DNA from: an uncultured Acidobacteriia bacterium | Lineage (GTDB): Bacteria > Acidobacteriota > Terriglobia > Bryobacterales > Bryobacteraceae | Length of the DNA: 64,000 nt | NCBI GenBank assembly: GCA_903907865.1 | Contig: CAIVPR010000085.1 | Coordinates: 62,001-126,000, forward strand | Direction: 5' to 3' | Shown: piece after piece, positions 59,167-64,000 of the stretch | How the letters are laid out: the number at the start of each line of letters is the position of its first letter | Numbering within the stretch: the stretch's first letter is position 1 | Made by a program: the position numbers and the translations under genes | The notes under the pieces: generated by a model | Seen by the model: the letters and a program-made list of their open reading frames with translations, nothing else | What the model was told of the DNA's origin: nothing | Databases searched by the model: none

Positions 59167-61236
59167 TCAAGGATGCCAGCCTCGCCGGACCAGGCGTTCG
59201 ATGGCCGATTGTGGATGGTTCAACCCCATCACCAGAGCGGTTTCCGACGGAATTGGACTCCATCCTATGATCGGCATTCCGGGCGCATAGACCCGGCGGG
59301 CACCCTTCCGGTCGTAGGGCAGGAACCAGACCTCCCACAACCGGGCAGCCGTTCCGACCTGCACATAGATGCCGTCTCCGACCGCACGCACAAACGACGC
59401 CAACGGCCCTTCGAAGACCAACTCCGGACGCCTGTCCGCCAGCGCCATCCGGTAGACCTGCCCGTTCGAGGAATAGTAGAGGACACTGCCGTCCGGAGAC
59501 TCGTCGGCGTTGCTGGCGACCGCCTCCGTGATTCGTTCCGGCGGCCCGCCCTCGCGCGGTACCCGCCAAATCCTGTAAGCGCCGTCGTTATTCGAGCTGT
59601 AGTAGATGTACCGCCCGTCGCGGGAATAGAACGGAAACTGGTTGTCGGCCCCGTCGGACGCCAGTATCCGCGCCGACGAGTCGGGGGAAACAACGTATAG
59701 CCGCGAATGGTAGCCGGACGTGCCGGCGGAAAACACAACCTCCTTTGAGTCGGGCGACCATCGCGGCAGATTCCCGGCCAACGATGTGGCGGCGCGCACC
59801 GTGCGCGTTCCGTCCGGCGCGGAAAACCAGAGTCCGGGGCTTCCATCGCGCGACGAGGTAAACACCAGCTGCCGCCCGTCGGGCGATAGATCGGGTTGGC
59901 TGTCCTCGTCCACAGTCTGGAAGCTGGCCGTGGGGGCGGCCCCGTCGGGCTCAACACGGCCAATGAATCCATGCTTCCGCATCTTGAGGTACACGTACTT
60001 GCCGGGGGCGTACTCGGCCGGCGTACCAACCCCCTCCGGCACGTCGCTCAGTTGTTCGACCCGGCCCGTGCTCACCACATAGCGCATGGCGATTCCGACC
60101 GGCTTGGTGTAGTAGACCGATTGCCCGTCGAAGCTCCAGCGGGTATTGAGCAGCCCATTACCCTTGGTGGCGTTCAAAGGCTGCGCCGGACCTGCCGCGT
60201 GGAAATCGCCGTCCAAAGGAAGCGTGTACAGTGTCGAGTTCGAGGGCTGGCCACCGTCGGCGATGAACGCGAGCGTCCGCCCGTCCGGCGAGACGGCGGG
60301 ATGGAAGGCATTCAGCCCTTCGATAAGCGCATGGCGGTCGCCCGTGGCAACCGAGACCAGATAGAGGCCCAACGGGCCACCCGAAATGCTGTCGGGGACA
60401 ATGAGGTTCCGCGAATCCGGCGTCCAAGCCAGTCCCGCGACATTGGTCTGGATCGTCGTCAACAGCCGCTGCCCTTGTCCTGGCGCGCCGTTTGCAGGTG
60501 CTAGATAGACGGCTCTCGTCGCAGCCGCAACCCGGCGCTGAAATGCGATATTCCGTCCGTCGGGCGACCACGCGGGGCTCACATTCGGCTCGGGTCCGTC
60601 GGTAAGCCGTTGGAACTTGGAAGAGCCAACGGTCACGGTGAAAATGTCGTCGCGACTACGTTCGCCATTCCAGACGAAGGCGATCTTGGATCCGTCAGGG
60701 GACACGGAAGGTTGCCGCAAGGCGCCGGGGAGCTGGATTGTGACGATCTCGGGAGGGCGGTTCGCGCTCCAGCGCCAAATCACCGAGGCTCCGAGGACCA
60801 CAACAAGCGACAGGACCGCCGGAAAAAACCACTTGGGCCGACTCCGGACCACGGCTGGCGGCGGCGCGGTGTCATCTGATTGGGGCGGTACCGGCTCTAC
60901 GGTTGCGAATTGAAAGACCGGGGCATAGGAGCCCTTGGGGATGGAAATACGGACGCCGCTGTTCCATCCTTCCGTCGAGTAATAGGAGTCGAGGCCACCC
61001 CGGACCCGCGCCATTTCGACGCGCACGATGGCGTCCTCGTCGGGGTGGAAGTCAGCACCGCGCCCGTAGACATCGGACGCGATGGTGGCGGCGGAGATCT
61101 CCGCCCCGGGGTCTTCCATGCGGCGCCGCACCACATAGGCGAGGATTTCCTTGCGACGGGCCGACCGGGCGAAAGGCGGGCTCTGGAGGATTGCCTCCAA
61201 CTGGGCCTCGACCCTCTCGGCCATGGTCGTTTCCAT
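59167..61236 (-). CDS. Winged-helix / transmembrane / PD40 beta-propeller protein
   Basis: A protein of about 689 residues. The N-terminal 100 residues (KEILAYVVRRRMEDPGAEIS, ATIASDVYGRGADFHPDEDA, IVRVEMARVRGGLDSYY) form the DNA-binding-like domain common in acidobacterial TolB-like proteins. One TM segment (WFFPAVLSLVVVLGASVIW) follows, then a periplasmic six- to eight-bladed PD40 propeller (repeated SPDGxxIAF, SPDSKEVVFSAG, SRDGRYIYYSS). This looks like a CadC-type one-component sensor: DNA binding inside, propeller outside. The start is ATG 61236 or 61224 (GGAAA upstream of the latter). It is divergent from a PEP-CTERM gene. Confidence 0.85.
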   Translation of the reverse strand: METTMAERVEAQLEAILQSPPFARSARRKEILAYVVRRRMEDPGAEISAATIASDVYGRGADFHPDEDAIVRVEMARVRGGLDSYYSTEGWNSGVRISIPKGSYAPVFQFATVEPVPPQSDDTAPPPAVVRSRPKWFFPAVLSLVVVLGASVIWRWSANRPPEIVTIQLPGALRQPSVSPDGSKIAFVWNGERSRDDIFTVTVGSSKFQRLTDGPEPNVSPAWSPDGRNIAFQRRVAAATRAVYLAPANGAPGQGQRLLTTIQTNVAGLAWTPDSRNLIVPDSISGGPLGLYLVSVATGDRHALIEGLNAFHPAVSPDGRTLAFIADGGQPSNSTLYTLPLDGDFHAAGPAQPLNATKGNGLLNTRWSFDGQSVYYTKPVGIAMRYVVSTGRVEQLSDVPEGVGTPAEYAPGKYVYLKMRKHGFIGRVEPDGAAPTASFQTVDEDSQPDLSPDGRQLVFTSSRDGSPGLWFSAPDGTRTVRAATSLAGNLPRWSPDSKEVVFSAGTSGYHSRLYVVSPDSSARILASDGADNQFPFYSRDGRYIYYSSNNDGAYRIWRVPREGGPPERITEAVASNADESPDGSVLYYSSNGQVYRMALADRRPELVFEGPLASFVRAVGDGIYVQVGTAARLWEVWFLPYDRKGARRVYAPGMPIIGWSPIPSETALVMGLNHPQSAIERLVRRGWHP

Positions 61237-61395
61237 AGGGATTCTGAACGAGGATCGTAGCACTTGCCCACGGAAGACTTGTTACGGAAACGTGTAACGG
61301 CGGCTATCCAGCACAAACGACAGGGCTTGACCGCGTCACAAAATTTTCGCGGTTGTTACTTGCCCGGCTCCGGCAATCGCTTTAGGCTCGGGCAT

Positions 61396-62091
61396 ATGCA
61401 GCTCCACAGAGTTCTTCCAATTGCCCTCGCCTTGGCCGCGGTCGCCCCCCAGGCGTCCAAAGCGGGCACAATCCTCTCCAATACCTACAACGGCATCAGC
61501 GTTGCCGGGAACGACACTGCGACCGTGAACCCCGGCACCGTCCATGGCTGGATGGCGGTTGGTTGGACCATGGGCAGCGACAACTACGACTTCACGTCCG
61601 CCCAGATGTTGATCACGAACCAAGGAGGCGTCACAGGCTCAACGTTCTCCACCAGCCTGTGGTCCGACAGCTCGGGCACTCCCGGTACGGAATTGGCGTC
61701 ACTCAGTTCTTCCGCGATCACGACATTCATCACGCTGACGCCGAACGCACCGTTCACCTTGGAGGCCAACACAACCTATTGGATCATGATTGTGAACAGC
61801 AAGACACAGTTCCGCCTTTATGGTGCCGACAACGCACCGTCGGGAACCGGGGCCACGTATGTAGGCGTCAAACAGAGCGACCCGTCGATCTCCTCGGCAC
61901 CCGGCACCAACCCTGTTGAGGCAATCACGTTTCCGTCCCCGAACCCGGCCTATCTCGTTCTGAGCGGCACGCTGGAATCATCCGGCACCCCGGAACCCGG
62001 AACGTGGGCGCTGATGGCAGGCACCGCCGTCGTCCTCGCCGCTCGTCGTGTCTGCAAGAGCGTCGTTACTTCGCCGGAACCGAAACAGTGA
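61396..62091 (+). CDS. PEP-CTERM exoprotein with choice-anchor domain
   Basis: A 231-residue protein. It has a signal peptide and then a beta-rich body with TTYWIMIVNSKTQFRLYG, resembling the choice-anchored R domain. It ends with GTPEPGTWALMAGTAVVLAA plus RR, the exosortase-processed PEP-CTERM tail. It should be anchored or released at the surface. ATG 61396 is chosen for the signal peptide; the 44-residue upstream extension has no support. GTTAC half-sites lie between it and the divergent regulator gene. The 3' end overlaps the DUF1080 gene by 26 nt. Confidence 0.82.
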   Translation: MQLHRVLPIALALAAVAPQASKAGTILSNTYNGISVAGNDTATVNPGTVHGWMAVGWTMGSDNYDFTSAQMLITNQGGVTGSTFSTSLWSDSSGTPGTELASLSSSAITTFITLTPNAPFTLEANTTYWIMIVNSKTQFRLYGADNAPSGTGATYVGVKQSDPSISSAPGTNPVEAITFPSPNPAYLVLSGTLESSGTPEPGTWALMAGTAVVLAARRVCKSVVTSPEPKQ

Positions 62092-62992
62092 TATTGCGGA
62101 ACTTCAGGCCGCCCGTGTGGTCGCCCTGGATGTAGAACGGCCCCGGCTCGCCCTCGTTCGCGTCCAAGGCTCCCCCGGTGATGCCCTCGATTTCCTTGCG
62201 GTCGATGGTGAGGACGCCGTTGCGCGTGACCGTGATGGTGCGCCCGACCAGCGTCACGTCGAAGGTCTCCCATTGGCCCGGCGTGCGCGTCAGCGTCGAC
62301 GACGGGGGGATGCGTCCATAGATGGAGCCCATGCCGCGCTCGGGCGGTTCGGAGCCTTCGGGCACGTACTCGAGTTGCAACTCATACCGGCCCCGTTGGT
62401 AGAAGCCGCTGTTGGCGTCGTTCGGGCAGTTGACCTCGAAGTGCAGCTTGTAGTCGGTGAAGGTGCGGGTGCTCTTGAGGTTGGCACCGTGCTCCTCATT
62501 GACCAAGAGTCCGTCCTTGACGATCCAATGACTCTTGGTCGGGTCGCCGATTGGCTCCCAACCCGCGAGCGACTTGCCGTCGAACAGCGGCTCCGGCTTC
62601 GACCAAGCCTTGGGCGCGGCGCGCTTGAGTTCGGGAGCACGGACGCCGGTGAGGGGGATCGACCGGTCGCCGGCCTTCTGGACTCCGACCAACTGGCCGC
62701 CCTTGGCATCGAGTTCCCATGTGGTTGCGGGACGACCGTTGGCGGCCGGACTCACGACAAATTCGAGGTGCGAGCCGGTGATCTTGGCATCCGGGACGAT
62801 GTGTACGTGCCCGCCTGTCGGCTGGAACCACACCTCGGTGGCCGCGCCTTTCTGGCTAATGCCCAGCCAGTTAGCGCGGGTGCTCCCGCCGGCTGTGAGG
62901 GTGAAATCCCAGCGACCGAGAAGGGGGCTGTCGGCGGCTTGGATGGCCAGCGGACAGATCAGAAGTGCTGTGAGTGCAAGGTTCCGGCGCAT
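62066..62992 (-). CDS. Secreted DUF1080 (3-keto-disaccharide hydrolase-like) protein
   Basis: A 308-residue exported protein. A short N-terminal beta domain (RWDFTLTAGGSTRANWLG) is followed by the DUF1080/LamG-like jelly roll: LFDGKSLAGWEPIGDP, YKLHFEVNCPNDANSGFYQRG, YELQLEYVPEG and FYIQGDHTGGLKFRNITV. DUF1080 proteins bind or hydrolyse glycosides, including 3-keto-disaccharides. The start ATG has TAGAAT 6 nt upstream and no Shine-Dalgarno sequence. Confidence 0.9.
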   Translation of the reverse strand: MRRNLALTALLICPLAIQAADSPLLGRWDFTLTAGGSTRANWLGISQKGAATEVWFQPTGGHVHIVPDAKITGSHLEFVVSPAANGRPATTWELDAKGGQLVGVQKAGDRSIPLTGVRAPELKRAAPKAWSKPEPLFDGKSLAGWEPIGDPTKSHWIVKDGLLVNEEHGANLKSTRTFTDYKLHFEVNCPNDANSGFYQRGRYELQLEYVPEGSEPPERGMGSIYGRIPPSSTLTRTPGQWETFDVTLVGRTITVTRNGVLTIDRKEIEGITGGALDANEGEPGPFYIQGDHTGGLKFRNITVSVPAK

Positions 62993-63047
62993 AGGGCAAT
63001 TCTACAGGAGCCGTCCCGGCGGCCGGCGACAACACGCACCGCGTCCC

Positions 63048-63506
63048 TTAGAACACCCGTCGCGGGATCGCCTGCTCCGGCCCCACCCGGCCAGCCACAA
63101 TCTCGGCGACATAATAATTCTCCCCCGACATCTTGATGCCCGCCTGCCGCCGCATCATCGCCAATTGGCCCACGTGGGTGAGCGCGTCGGAAATCGGCCC
63201 TTGGAACAACTTCTCCGGCGTGGACCCGCCAGCCCCGATCTCCGCGAGCTTCGCGTCCAAAGCGGAGATCGACGCATAGAACCGCGCGATTTCGTCGCGC
63301 CACGCCAATGGCGCGGAATCATGCCACTTGGAATGGCCGTCCACCATGCTCAACGACCACTCCATCAGGTCCCCGATGTGCGCCAGAACTTTCACGGCGT
63401 TCTGCGGGTCGCCTTCCGGATGGCTTGCGAACTCGGCCGACGTATCCCGGAGCACCTTGCCCAATCGGTAGGAAAGCGTGGCGAGTGAATGTCGAAGGAG
63501 GTCCAT
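63048..63506 (-). CDS. DinB-like four-helix-bundle protein
   Basis: A 152-residue helical protein. KVLAHIGDLMEWSLSMVDG and ISDALTHVGQLAMMRRQAG carry the spaced histidines of the DinB/YfiT bundle, which bind a divalent metal. Family members act in stress or thiol transfer, often with unknown substrates. It lies 3 nt after the sensor kinase gene on the same strand, so the two may be co-transcribed. Confidence 0.75.
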   Translation of the reverse strand: MDLLRHSLATLSYRLGKVLRDTSAEFASHPEGDPQNAVKVLAHIGDLMEWSLSMVDGHSKWHDSAPLAWRDEIARFYASISALDAKLAEIGAGGSTPEKLFQGPISDALTHVGQLAMMRRQAGIKMSGENYYVAEIVAGRVGPEQAIPRRVF

Positions 63507-63509
63507 ACA

Positions 63510-64000
63510 TCAATTCTCGCCTGTCCAAGCCACGGTGAACGTCGACCCCGAGCCTTCCCGGCTTGTGGCCGTGATTTCCGCTCCGTGCAGCTTCGCGATC
63601 GTCTCCGCCAACGACAATCCCAGGCCATAGCCGCTGCCCGACCCGTCGTTCGTCCTCGCCTTGTCCGCCCGATAGAACCGCTGGAAAATCCTCGGCAAAT
63701 CCTCCCCGGCGATCCCGATACCAAAATCCTGCACGGACACCAGCCCGTCCAGAACCCGCACCGCAACCCTCCCGCCGACGTGCGAATACTTCAGCGCGTT
63801 GTCCAGCAACACCAGCAACAGGCGCCGCAGCGCCGCCCTGTTACCCGTCACGACACAGACCTCCGCAGCCTCCACGCCGACCGCAATCTGCCGCAGATCC
63901 GCCAGATCGTGCAATTCCGCCACGACCTCGACCACCAAATCCCTGACCGCAACCGGCTCCATCGGCATCGACGCGGCCCGCGAGTCCGTACGCGCCAAAA
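63510..64000 (-). CDS. Sensor histidine kinase, C-terminal part (runs off the window)
   Basis: The frame is open to the right edge. The visible part starts LARTDSRAAS, the segment that follows a HisKA domain, and contains a full HATPase: N-box LLLVLLDNALKYSHVGG, DFGIGIAGEDL, IFQRFYRADKAR and GSGYGLGLSLAETIAKLHG. It ends EGSGSTFTVAWTGEN. The sensor and phospho-acceptor domains lie outside the window. Its response regulator is not visible. Confidence 0.88.
   Translation of the reverse strand, partial: LARTDSRAASMPMEPVAVRDLVVEVVAELHDLADLRQIAVGVEAAEVCVVTGNRAALRRLLLVLLDNALKYSHVGGRVAVRVLDGLVSVQDFGIGIAGEDLPRIFQRFYRADKARTNDGSGSGYGLGLSLAETIAKLHGAEITATSREGSGSTFTVAWTGEN

Overview
The window is GC-rich bacterial chromosome with the gene repertoire of a Bryobacteraceae/Solibacter-type acidobacterium. 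The strongest taxonomic clues are a DUF3738 (TIGR03435) protein, a 1,679-residue secreted Ig-like protein ending in the Solibacter-type TIGR03437 domain, two PEP-CTERM proteins, a carboxypeptidase-like-domain TonB receptor, a DUF3300 protein, PQQ dehydrogenase/cytochrome c genes, and a winged-helix/PD40 membrane protein. This placement is inferred from gene content alone. No rRNA, tRNA, CRISPR array, insertion sequence or integrase was seen.

Layout. 0-5.3 kb: the 5' end of a PQQ dehydrogenase gene, then a beta-oxidation operon (thiolase, VLCAD-type acyl-CoA dehydrogenase, small P-loop kinase) flanked by two related DUF433/DUF5615 toxin-antitoxin-like pairs. 5.4-14.7 kb: PEP-CTERM protein, secreted PIG-L deacetylase, two membrane proteins, a TetR repressor with two identical palindromic operators followed by bpt, and a four-gene reverse-strand run (DUF3738, two DUF6644-like membrane proteins, a secreted protein). 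14.8-19.2 kb: a 70-residue membrane protein with a sigma-28-like promoter, two cytochromes c around a PQQ dehydrogenase, and DUF3300. 19.3-26.6 kb: the giant Ig-like exoprotein and oligopeptidase B.

26.6-33.7 kb: an OmpR/CpxA-type two-component pair, then a translationally coupled acyl-CoA carboxylase beta / enoyl-CoA hydratase / acetyltransferase / SDR operon that resembles leucine catabolism, then a lipase maturation factor. 33.7-35.9 kb: an outer-membrane porin-like gene and a short phosphate-binding-like protein behind an intergenic region with two repeated sigma-28-like promoters. 35.9-41.6 kb: a reverse-strand polysaccharide set (GT2-GT4 fusion, coiled-coil methyltransferase, Wzt-type ABC ATPase) joined to an orphan eutC. 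41.6-51.3 kb: two TonB receptors, an Hpt protein facing a hybrid histidine kinase, a winged-helix regulator, a VOC protein and lactate permease. 51.3-64 kb: RlpA, two SDRs (one with a zinc ribbon and a degenerate active site), a DUF4258/MqsA pair, a ThuA/M20/M20D secreted-hydrolase run, a winged-helix PD40 protein, a choice-anchored PEP-CTERM protein, DUF1080, a DinB-like protein and the 3' end of a sensor kinase gene.

Two genome-wide habits show up. Nearly every convergent gene pair abuts or overlaps at its 3' ends, leaving no room for terminators. Many first-of-operon genes lack a Shine-Dalgarno sequence but carry a TANNNT box 5-7 nt before the start codon, which suggests leaderless transcripts. 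The most promising less-described items are the three N12-spaced sigma-28-like promoters, the coiled-coil methyltransferase (possible polysaccharide length ruler) beside Wzt without Wzm, and the zinc-ribbon SDR lacking its catalytic tyrosine.
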